Source: Dendrophyllia cribrosa
Lineage: Eukaryota > Cnidaria > Anthozoa > Scleractinia > Dendrophylliidae
Length of the DNA: 64,000 nucleotides
Reading direction: 5' to 3'
Assembly: GCA_024195265.1 (NCBI GenBank)
Contig: JAJLRJ010000007.1
Span: 13,268,328 to 13,332,327, forward strand
Of the stretch, positions 55,556-64,000 are shown piece after piece. The notes below the pieces were generated by a model, which saw only the letters and a program-made list of their open reading frames with translations, was not told the DNA's origin and did not search any database. Position 1 is the first letter of the stretch; every line of letters begins with the position of its first letter. The position numbers and the translations under genes are program-made.

Positions 55556-55942
55556 TCCACCGCGGTCAAACGAGAGAAATTTGCAAAAGTTAAGCAAAGT
55601 ACTTCAAAGTTAAGGTTGTCATTTTCACCGTTAAAAGTTTAATATATTACCAATACACTGTCAATTCACTTAACGTTTTTGAAAGTTTACTAAAAACGTT
55701 CTAAGCGTTTGAAAACTATGAACTGCAGAATTGTCGGCGCCATTTGCGAACACAATTTTGCTCAGGCACGAAGCGTTTTGGTCAGTTTTCAACGAAAAGA
55801 AGCTCATTATTCAGTTGAGAAAGATGAAAAGATAGTTACATTAACTAATTATTTTATACATCCTTGCCCATGTTTCCACTTAATATTAAATGAAATCCCA
55901 CTAAATAAAACGAAAAACGCCTCGGACGTTTGACCGCGGTGA
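55556..55942. mobile_element. TCCACCGCGGTCAAAC MITE, intact, 10-bp target duplication
   Basis: Ends TCCACCGCGGTCAAAC and GTTTGACCGCGGTGA; ATACCAATCC flanks both sides (55546-55555, 55943-55952). A 9-10-bp duplication fits a Mutator-type origin. This is the uninterrupted version of 14026-15070. Confidence 0.88.
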
Positions 55943-56089
55943 ATACCAATCCATTCATTGTGTGCAACAAACTAAACGACAAACTGATCGTACGCCATAA
56001 ATGCAGAGACAAAAGCACCTAAAGTAAGATAAAAATGAAAATCATTTAATACTGCCCAATAATTCGCCTTGCAAAACAAAGACATGTAT

Positions 56090-56416
56090 AAAGGCCCGTT
56101 TACACATGCGATTTTTGATGCGATTTTTGTCGCGATGTCAAATGCAACTTTTGTCGCAAGTGTAAACTAGCGGCGATTCGGGTGCGACATTTGCTCTGAT
56201 TTGCTGTGATTTCCCAAAAATCGCCGCCAAGTTGCGTCAGGTTTCGAACATGTTCAACACCTCTGCGATATCGCGCGACAAATCGCACCCAAATCGCACT
56301 GAAATCGCCGCCCGTTTACACATGCGATTTGAAGATGCAACTTGCGCGCGACAAAAATTGCATCGACAAGTGCGACAAAAATTGCACAAAAAATCGTTTG
56401 TGTAAACGGGCATTTA
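56090..56416. mobile_element. AAAGGCCCGTTTACACATGCG MITE
   Basis: Left AAGGCCCGTTTACACATGCG and right TTTGTGTAAACGGGCATTTA are inverted; GCGATTTTTGTCGCGA motifs repeat inside. A partial copy is at 63102-63210. Confidence 0.75.
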
Positions 56417-57257
56417 AAGACCAGGATTCGAGATATAAAACAACACCGTGGTTTTACGATATTTTTAAGTGGTTTTCAGATATTTTTGTGGTTTTACGAT
56501 ATTCGTTGCAGAAGTGACTAAGGGGTTGTTCGAAGATGCCGAGCAATGTCAAGATATCGCAGCAGTTTGCGACAAGATAGAGGAGATTAATGGCGATGGC
56601 AAAAAGTTTTCTCATGTGGAAGCTAATACAAACACTTCAAAGAAAAACATTATAACTGTACACGACGAAGAGCTTTAAGCACGAAACAACAAAATATTCA
56701 ACCCAATTTTATTCGAAAACGCTCTCATAGAATTTTTCAAACTTTGCAGTCTTGAAGACTTACATCTAGACTATAAGAGGCATACAGTCATTTTAAATGT
56801 TTAGGTCTAGATGTTGAGAAAATTACTGATATGCAAAAACCATGACGTCATCAGATCGTTATGGTAACACCGATGTCAATCAAATCTATTTTTTTGGAAA
56901 GTTTATTTCATCTCTAGTATATGTGTGAAGCAGCTTGCCTGACCGAGCTCAGACAGTGAAGTATCAGCCGTTCAAAGTTGGGATGTTGTGTCGCCAAAAA
57001 CACCACCTTAACCACCTTAACTCATTGTCGTCCGTGACTTTTTACGTTTCTGAGTGATTTTCTGCATATAAGCGATCCATATGATTTCGTGACTCCATAT
57101 TTGGGGTTACCATGGAAAGTGTTGCTGTTCTAAAACATTGAAGGCTCGATTTTTCTAGAAACGTCATTCTGACGTAGTGTTTTTGCTTCGTTAAGCTATA
57201 ATAACGGCTCAAATATGGTTTGTATGTGATTTTTGGTAAGTTTACAGCCATTTTTTA
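56417..57257. other. No gene seen
   Basis: 56430-56480 repeats a segment of 12293-12345. The frame at 56469-56678 is short and unsupported. The remainder is unclassified. Confidence 0.45.
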
Positions 57258-57372
57258 ATAGATAATTACTGAGGCTCGCGGCATTATTAGGTATATTGCA
57301 GGAAGCTGAGGGCGCAGCCCGAAGCTGACTGCAATATACCTAATAATGCTGTGAGCCGAAGTAATTATCTAT
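57258..57372. mobile_element. Hairpin element
   Basis: ATAGATAATTACTGAGGCTC pairs with GAGCCGAAGTAATTATCTAT and GCATTATTAGGTATATTGCA pairs with its complement around GCTGAGGGCGCAGCCCGAAGC. Confidence 0.85.
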
Positions 57373-57379
57373 TATAATT

Positions 57380-57790
57380 ATTGTTTCTAATCAAAACCCA
57401 TTATTTTCTCTCTGCATTGTATCTTCGATTTTAGCCACCCGGCCCTTTGGCTGTTGTATTCATTTTGAATACAGCTATAACAATGAAATTAGCACCTATT
57501 GTTGCTACGTATACAGTGCGATGGCCATTACGTAACCCCCAAATCATGAGTTGTTGTGAAGATCATTTATAACTAATAACAATTGATCCTCATAAAATCC
57601 TATTGTTCTCCTTATACATTGTATCTTCGATTTTAGCCGCCCCTTTGGCTGTTCGACATTGACTTTGAACTCAGCTATAACAATGAAATTAGCAGTTATT
57701 GTGACTACATACACTATACAGTGCGGTGGCGATTACATAACCCTTAATTCCTCAGTTGTTGTGAGGATTATGCAACTATGATCATGTGTG
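57380..57790. repeat. ~205-bp tandem duplication, two diverged units
   Basis: CATTGTATCTTCGATTTTAG, CTATAACAATGAAATTAGCA and CAGTGCG(A/G)TGGC recur at offset about 205. Confidence 0.85.
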
Positions 57791-57904
57791 AACATTATTA
57801 TTGAATTTATTTGTTATTAACGAGAATGTTCACAAAAATGTGCATACTTTATAACCCAGAGTACTCAGTCATTTTATTCAGTGCCTAGCTCACTTGTTGG
57901 AAGC

Positions 57905-57983
57905 ATGGAGGATTCATCGGAAGACGAATCAGCTATTTTTGTAACGCAGAGTTCGGAAAATGATGCTTCGGCAGAGCTCAAAG
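57905..57983 (+). CDS. Possible first coding exon, acidic/serine-rich
   Basis: ATG 57905 reads MEDSSEDESAIFVTQSSEND and ASAELK to a GTAAAT donor at 57984; unspliced it stops two codons later. 'ataacccagagtactcagtcattttattcagtgcc' upstream could be a 5' UTR. No second exon was found, and the next readable coding is a LINE on the other strand. Confidence 0.3.
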
Positions 57984-58059
57984 GTAAATGAAGAAAAATG
58001 TATTAAGGAAGGTGTTGAACAAAAGTAAAGTGAGCAAAAGGAAGAAAAGGAGTTAAAGG

Positions 58060-58440
58060 AAAAATCCATTGAGCCAGAAACAAGTGAAGTTTGTAATCAG
58101 TCAGTTTTGCTTAGCACTAATTACACTAAAATTGTTATTTCGTGTAAATGAGAAACCTTGTATGAGGTGTAAACAAGTTACGATTTATAATAAATTGAAT
58201 ATCTTTGTGTCGCGGGATTTTGTTTTAAAGTTTTCCGCTGCCGCATATGAAATCGATTTTTCTCGAACTTTCATTTTAAGCACATCCCAAAGTAAGGCTG
58301 GATTAACTGAACTATCAGACTTGTATTCATTTTTTGTTTGCTGAATAACTGTTTGAATTTGTTTCAGATATTGGTCTTCTGCCAAAAGTGATCGGAGGTG
58401 TTTAGCTTTGTGTTCACATATCTCCTGGAATAATTTTCTT
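58060..58440 (-). mobile_element. L1-like LINE fragment
   Basis: The minus strand encodes AEDQYLKQIQTVIQQTKNEY and LLWDVLKMKVREKSISYAAA, the region between endonuclease and reverse transcriptase in L1-like LINEs. Truncated at both sides. Confidence 0.65.
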
Positions 58441-58570
58441 GTGTACTGTTTATTTATTTAAAAAAAGTTTTATCTTCAGTTGTAAATTACACAGTGGGAT
58501 TCCAATTTAAACAAATGTTAGCGGCAAAAATATAGGGGTAAGACCCAAACGGTCTTTTCATAACGAAATC

Positions 58571-58740
58571 ATCAGGGGGGGGGGGGGGGGGGGGTACAGT
58601 TAAACGTGGTAAAATCGGGCTAACTGCAATATTTTTAATATTGCACTGTGCACGCTGCAATGTTTTTAATATTGCAGCGTGCACACTGAAATATTAAAAA
58701 TATTGCAGTTAGTCTGTTTTAGCACGTTCAGTATTACCCC
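58571..58740. mobile_element. Foldback element with G run
   Basis: A G run (58576-58594) precedes CTAACTGCAATATTTTTAAT, which pairs with ATTAAAAATATTGCAGTTAG near 58692-58711; GCTGCAATGTTTTTAATATTGCAGC is an inner palindrome. Confidence 0.75.
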
Positions 58741-59813
58741 TGATAATTTCCCCTGCTAACAAAAAGGACCGCCCCATTTTCCTCAGACACTTGAATCAAA
58801 ACTCCAAATCACGCTGCAATCGTTGATATAATGCAGAGAGAGAACAATAGGATTTGATGAGAATCAGTAATTATTCATCTTTAGTAGCTGCCTGATGAGC
58901 ATCATTAAGCGTGAAGGTAGCTAAGAGTCCACTTTCTCAAAGAAGCGAGTAAGGTGATGTACTTCGTTTGCGAATTTGGCTTGTTGCTCGTAGAACTGGA
59001 AAAATGGCCGCTCCGAAACGAAGTAGCCTTGGGAATCCACTACTGATAAATTTCTTGACCTACCACGGCATATTTTGGCATTTGCGACCACTGATGAACA
59101 CAACAAGCGGAAATTTCGGTGGTAGGTCGGAGTGGCTGTGTATAAATATGAAATGTGTGGGGGAAGGAACGAACCCTGTCAAAAATTCTCGCTATTTCCC
59201 AGCGTGCAGTGCGGTCGTTATGTTGAAAATCGAGGCATGGCCAGGATGCACTAGAGGCTGTAGTTCGGCCTGGGCAACGAATAAGAGCAAAAAAATCACT
59301 TCTAAGGTAGGACTAGGACTGAATAATTTTGCTGTGAATGTTGACTTTTGGGTTTTCAACGATGATTTCAATAAAAAAAAACTGAAGGCAAAAACGTGGT
59401 TTTTGTTGTTTTTCTATGGCGTTAAAAACGGTCATTTTTGTTCTTCTCCAAATTCAAACGCTGATATTCTGCGAAAATCGCCAACTTTTTTGTGTTTATT
59501 GGATGTCTCAATTTGAAGGACTTTAATTTCTAGTCAATGCTCTCAACTGCAATGTTCGCGCGATTGAGAAAGTTGCAATTTTTTAAAGCAGTGGAGTCTT
59601 ACCGGTCTTGGCCGGGACTGACGTTGGTGAGTTAATAGGACACGTGAAATAATTTCAGCGGAGTTGTTAATATCTAAAGTATTGGAAATGTTTAGATTGG
59701 AAGTTTGACATAAAGAATTAACTTTTTGCATTAAGCTTAAATGATTTTTTGCTGCCATATTTTTATTGCAAAACAAGCAAGTTTTGCGATTTATCAAGTT
59801 TTTCTATGACAAG
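58741..59813. other. No gene supported
   Basis: An open frame of 182 codons crosses 58968-59516 but opens with TTG; a short ATG frame inside (59002) gives MAAPKRSSLGNPLLINFL. No domain or splice partner is recognised. Confidence 0.4.
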
Positions 59814-60477
59814 AAGCACGTTACAGACGAGCAAGTTTTCTATGACAAGTTTTGCCTTGACAAGTTTTACTCGCTCGTGTAAAAACTTAAGATTTTCCTT
59901 GTCAAGTGCACTTGTTCAAAAGCTAGCATGCTAGCTTTTGAACAAGGCAACTTGTCATAGAAAAACTTGATAAATCGCAAAACGTGCTTGTCTGTATGTT
60001 CAACAAGGAAAACTTGACTGAATCGTTGCGAAATCGCGGGCGCTCAGCTGTCTTGTTGTTTGGAGTAGCATTCATGGCGAATAACAAAATGGCAGCTAAA
60101 ACTGTTCGTTGCACCGATTCTGTCACATTGCTTCCACTAGAATAACTCCAAACAAGAGAAATTTTGTGGAATACAAAGGCAGAATCATATAGACATTTCA
60201 TTTCCCTTGTTTCCCTTGTTAAATACATGTAAGCCGGCAAGCCATGATCAACGAATAAAATGGCGTTGTGTTTTCTTCGTCCGCTGTACAATTAAATTGC
60301 TGGCTACAAAGAAAACTTGTCAAAGATAACTTGTTTATTCGTTCACACGGGCAAATAAAACTTGTCAAGGCAAAACTTGTCAAAGAAAACCTGTTATTCA
60401 TATACACGAGCAAGTGAAATTTGTTAAACTTGTCACGGACACTTGTCATAGAAAACTTGCTCTTCTGTAACGTGCTT
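59814..60477. mobile_element. AAGCACGTTACAGACGAGC MITE, copy 2
   Basis: Ends match copy 1 at 15277-15860; the interior has the same ACTTGTC-rich content with an inner palindrome AAAAGCTAGCATGCTAGCTTTT at about 59918-59939. Confidence 0.8.
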
Positions 60478-60515
60478 TTAACACGTTTTTAACTATGGCT
60501 GATTGTTACCAATTT

Positions 60516-61052
60516 TTTTTTTTTTTTCATTATTCTTACATTAACTTACAATTTACTACTGAATTAGGGGAAAAAAAAAGATTATATTAAAAAAAAAATT
60601 AACTTATTGACTACATTACATTACTCTACAACACATTACGATACCTAACTTTACGTTACAGTGGACGAAAGTTTTAAAAAAAAAAACAGTAGATTCCAGC
60701 AGTGCAAAAGTAATTAAACACAAGCTTATACAATCGTTCGTTCAATATCTATTAACGGCTTCCATTTTTCACTGTGGATTGTAAGTTTGTTGTTCTTTTT
60801 TTGCAATTGCTCGTTCAATACATTCTATGTACTTTAATTTATTAGTGACATGAGACAGTAGCGGTAATGATAGTTTTAAACGATTTTGGTATATGATCTG
60901 TTTCCCAGTAATAATGATGTGATTCAAAAGCGACCAATGCGACCTCTTTTGTGTTAGGCCGAAAATAATGTCACTATCTGTCAAAAAATCAATATCAATA
61001 TGTAACGTCCTAATCCAGAGAACAACAGACCTCCAAAAGGTTATAGCAAAAT
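60516..61052 (-). mobile_element. 5'-truncated L1-like LINE with 13-bp target duplication
   Basis: The plus strand starts with a T run (reverse of poly-A). The minus strand then encodes an L1-type C-terminus: SVVLWIRTLHIDIDFLTDSD, HWSLLNHIIITGKQIIYQNR, KLKYIECIERAIAKKE. TTGTTACCAATTT flanks both sides (60503-60515, 61053-61065), and the empty site is seen in copy 1. Confidence 0.9.
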
Positions 61053-62404
61053 TTGTTACCAATTTGCTGACAAGTGAATGTTGCACCCAGATTTGTCGAA
61101 AATCGGCTGCGTACACGCATATGAGTTAGAAACGTTAATAGAATCATTAAACTCCTGACAGTGTATAAGTGCCGATTTTATCTTCTTTAGTTGACTAATA
61201 TATCTCAGTTAAACTGCTCTCGGCCAAGTTTCTTCCTATAAATAACTTACATAAATTGTTTACAATGTTAATTTGTTTTGGTTCAGTGAAAACTTATCTA
61301 AGCATTGAATCGGAACCTAATGTCAATGACTATGCAAATATTTAAAGAAAACAAAATTCGTGACTTCCACGAACTATCCTGAATTTCATGTCCATGAGCC
61401 TCAAGTTTAAACCTTTACATCCCTAAGCGTTTGTCCAATGTCCACGCTACATGGCTCCCATAATCAGAGGTAAATTAACTTGGCGACTCTGTTTTGCGAG
61501 TCTTGTAGCAACCTTAGCTGTTGTAACTCGCACATGCTGTCTGCTGCAAGGTGAGTCTGCCTGATTATCATGAGTTTGTCATCTGACAAGACTTGATTTT
61601 GTTTAAAGTTAAGCTTTGCTCCGCTAGTGACATAACGGATCATAACGACATAACGGCGAGTTCACGCAAATGCAAAACACAATTTATATCAGTGTGAACA
61701 ACACCGGAACAACACAACACAACGCCGACATAATAAGAACATAACAACATAAACTACCGAAATACGGAAAAAAACGATCTCTTCTTTGTGTCGTTTTGTC
61801 CATGTTCTTATGTCGCTAAGTCTGTGAAGCAACGACACAATGAAGGGCCACTATTGAGGGCGAACTTGTTGAAGTGACTTGTTTCACTTTACAGTAACAG
61901 AAGTCGCTTCTATGTTGTGGCTTGTTTGGCTTCAACTGGCGGCTCATTTAATAAGACATGAAAAGACATGTGAATTCTGTATAATGTGATCATACTCTGT
62001 ACGGAGTACGTTGGGTACGAAATGACCAAAATATACACCTGCGAAAAGTATGCTTATAAATATTCTTTTTTAGCTATAGCGTAACCTGTTTGCTTCACAA
62101 CTGGCTACGACAGACTGCGATGCATGCTGCTTTATTCAGTCCTTTTACACAAATCTTGAGACATGTGCATCTGCGTTAAGCACATGCAAGAGGCAAATAC
62201 TTTAGAATGTCTAAACCAATCCCTACATTTACTACATTACTCCCTCCTTCCTTTCATAGCCGCGAAAAAAAAAATACTCAAACCTCTTATTCAACGTCGT
62301 TTCCCGGTAAACCAAAGAGGGAAACCAACTCGGCGAAGAGGTTTATATTAAAAAGAATGTGACCATCGCAATTTTACAGTTGAACCTGAAAAGAAAAGCA
62401 TTCA

Positions 62405-62474
62405 GGACTCGACGGCATTCGAGCCCATGACCTTTGCGATTCCGGTGCAAGTGCTCTACCACTGACCTACAAGG
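62405..62474 (-). ncRNA. tRNA-like sequence, copy 2
   Basis: Diverged partner of 18194-18266; box B has changed to GGGCTCGAATGCC on the minus strand and the D arm is weakened, consistent with a pseudogene or SINE head. Confidence 0.55.
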
Positions 62475-62615
62475 CAAGATAGGAGCAGCTTGGTAAATTG
62501 TGACTTTCATTAGAGACTGCCGATCAGTTATAGGTCTTGGCACTAATAGTACCAAACTAATTTGCATTTCACATTTTACTGTATTTTCCTTATTGGGAAT
62601 CAAAACGTGGCCAAG

Positions 62616-62694
62616 ATGACCAGAGGAATAAGATCATGTGGAACATTAGCGCTTTTGTTTGCGCTCAGTTGTGCCACAGACGGCATCCAGACTT
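62616..62694 (+). CDS. Possible signal-peptide exon of a small secreted protein
   Basis: ATG 62616 gives MTRGIRSCGTLALLFALSCA then TDGIQT, a basic start, hydrophobic core and small residues before the likely cleavage site. A GTAAGA follows at 62695. Unspliced, the frame continues 18 cysteine-containing codons to TGA 62750. In copy 1 (18415) an extra T destroys the ATG. No downstream exon was found; the family is unknown. Confidence 0.35.
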
Positions 62695-62873
62695 GTAAGA
62701 GCTGTGCCTTTATTTTGCTGCGTTGTTTTTATGGTCCTATACAATCATGATACGGATTGCTGCCTTCGGGATAAATTATCGTTTCAATGACATACAATTC
62801 TGTTTTTATGAGGTCTCTTATCGAGTCATTCATTTTCTTTTATAGACTTTTATGATTTTCACATTTTTGCCTC

Positions 62874-63045
62874 CTTGTTTTGATTCTCGAGATAAAATTG
62901 TTACCAATGTAATTTAATTATTCCAACGTGAATATTATTATCATTTTTGTTTTCTTTCCTTTTGTTAGTTAGTTGTAAGCTTTTGCAATATTGTAAAATC
63001 TACAGTCATGCAAATAAAGCTAAATGTTGTTCTTGTTGTTGCCTC
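62874..63045 (+). mobile_element. LINE 3' tail with TTGCCTC target duplication
   Basis: Absent from copy 1, flanked by TTGCCTC (62867-62873 and 63039-63045), and ending AATAAAGCTAAATGTTGTTC + (TTG)n, as in a 5'-truncated non-LTR element. Confidence 0.75.
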
Positions 63046-63101
63046 AGACAAACACAATATTTAGAATTGAAGCATGTTGCATGTTGTCGCTTGTCGGTTT
63101 T

Positions 63102-63210
63102 AAGGCCCGTTTGCACAGGCGATTTTTTGTGCAATTTTTGTCACACTTGTCGATGCAATTTTTGTCGCGTGCAAGTTACGTTTTTAAATCGCATGTGTAA
63201 ACGGGCGGCG
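63102..63210. mobile_element. Partial copy of the AAGGCCCGTTTACACA MITE
   Basis: AAGGCCCGTTTGCACAGGCG and GTGTAAACGGGCGGCGATTT match 56090-56416. Confidence 0.65.
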
Positions 63211-63452
63211 ATTTCAGTCCGATATGGAAGATCAAAGGAGACTCTGCAAGCAGGGTAGGTGTGATTTGTCGCCGCGATTTGAATGTAAACTACGAGCTGC
63301 TTTCAACTTTCCGAAAATACAAGCTGACCTTGTTTTGTACCCAAAACGACATTTTTTTATCTCTTCGGAAACAAAAGATGTTACAGTCAAAACCGGTCAA
63401 GCGTTCCTGCTTAGAATGAATTAATGAATTCATTATTGCAATTTTGATTTCA

Positions 63453-64000
63453 TTACTCGTTTCAATAATCCGCTCTTCGAATAAATAATGCAAAATTCAA
63501 AATAAGCCTCGATTCAAAAATCGAATTTTGATTGGATTAATGAACAAAAGGTTTAGGCTTTATATCAATCGCAAATTGATATAAACTCGTGGTTATTTGG
63601 GAAAATTCGAGGAAGAAGTATAGCGAGAGCCATGTAATTGTTGATATTTTTTTGTATCTCCGAAAGCCTTCTCATACAGCGCTCCATAAATCTGATTTTT
63701 CCAATACAAGTGTTTCATTATAACGGCAAACTATAGCCATAATAGTTACCATGCACTAATGCTTGAAAAGAGGAAAAGTTTCCCAACAAAATGGATTATA
63801 AACCTATCTTTTCCTCACACGAGGAAGACGGAGATCTTGCCGCCATCTTTGTTGACAAGTCGCGGTCAACCTGGTGCTAAGTATTCCATATATAGCATAA
63901 ACCTTTTTTTCATTAATCCAATCAAAATTCGATTTTTGAATCGAGGCCTATTTTGAATTTTGCATTATTTATTCGAAGAGCGGATTATTGAAACGAGTAA
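63453..64000. mobile_element. Long-TIR element reaching the window end
   Basis: TTACTCGTTTCAATAATCCG at 63453 pairs with the sequence ending CGGATTATTGAAACGAGTAA at 64000. Arms are about 105 bp and include AATCGAATTTTGATTGGATT. No transposase between them. Confidence 0.88.

Larger units (their letters stand above)
59814..63098. repeat. 3.4-kb repeated segment, copy 2
   Basis: Collinear with 15277-18717. It has a single ~360-bp unit, lacks the (ATA)n LINE tail, and carries two insertions absent from copy 1 (60516-61052 and 62874-63045). Confidence 0.8.

Noticed and set aside
58968..59516. 182-codon frame
   Set aside because: It has no ATG at its start, no recognised domain and no splice partner.

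Overview
The window looks like nuclear DNA of an anthozoan cnidarian, most likely a stony coral. This is inferred from intron-containing animal genes (a plexin-domain transmembrane protein and the SWI/SNF subunit SMARCC), a cnidarian-style NHL-repeat gene, tRNA-derived SINE heads, and a dense load of foldback/MITE elements, Penelope-like retroelements and short non-LTR fragments. There are no bacterial operons, CRISPR arrays or rRNA genes. Only a small part is host coding sequence; the rest is nested repeats.

Layout. 1-7.3 kb: a short broken ORF, a non-LTR tail, then an almost complete Penelope-like element (1907-5314) with near-identical 362-bp terminal direct repeats, reverse transcriptase and GIY-YIG endonuclease. 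7.4-9.0 kb: a single-exon NHL-repeat gene on the minus strand, broken by two homopolymer indels. 9.7-18.7 kb: transposon-rich, including a 794-bp mariner-like element, a near-perfect 95-nt hairpin, a second Penelope fragment nested in a MITE, a 361-bp tandem repeat, and the first copy of a ~3.4-kb segment repeated at 59.8-63.1 kb. 19.5-20.9 kb: a 27-bp minisatellite of about 52 units. 22.9-33.4 kb: ten exons of a PLXDC-like gene (plus strand). 35.6-51.8 kb: thirteen probable exons of a SMARCC-like gene (plus strand) covering the acidic linker, SWIRM, SANT, the C-terminal helical region and the Gln/Pro tail, but lacking the N-terminal third and a conserved region after SANT. Between these genes lies a ~3.9-kb array with repeated TATA promoters (36.0-39.96 kb). 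A tRNA-His gene lies in a SMARCC intron. 52-64 kb: nested palindromes, tandem repeats, several MITEs, L1-like fragments, a possible first exon at 57.9 kb, and the second copy of the 3.4-kb segment with a possible signal-peptide exon.

The two multi-exon genes are separate: a membrane receptor-like protein and a chromatin remodeller core subunit. Comparing the two copies of the 3.4-kb segment and the two copies of the CACCGCGG MITE gives natural empty sites that date several insertions within the window. Coordinates of exons come from reading frames, splice consensus and phase agreement by eye; no alignment or search was run.
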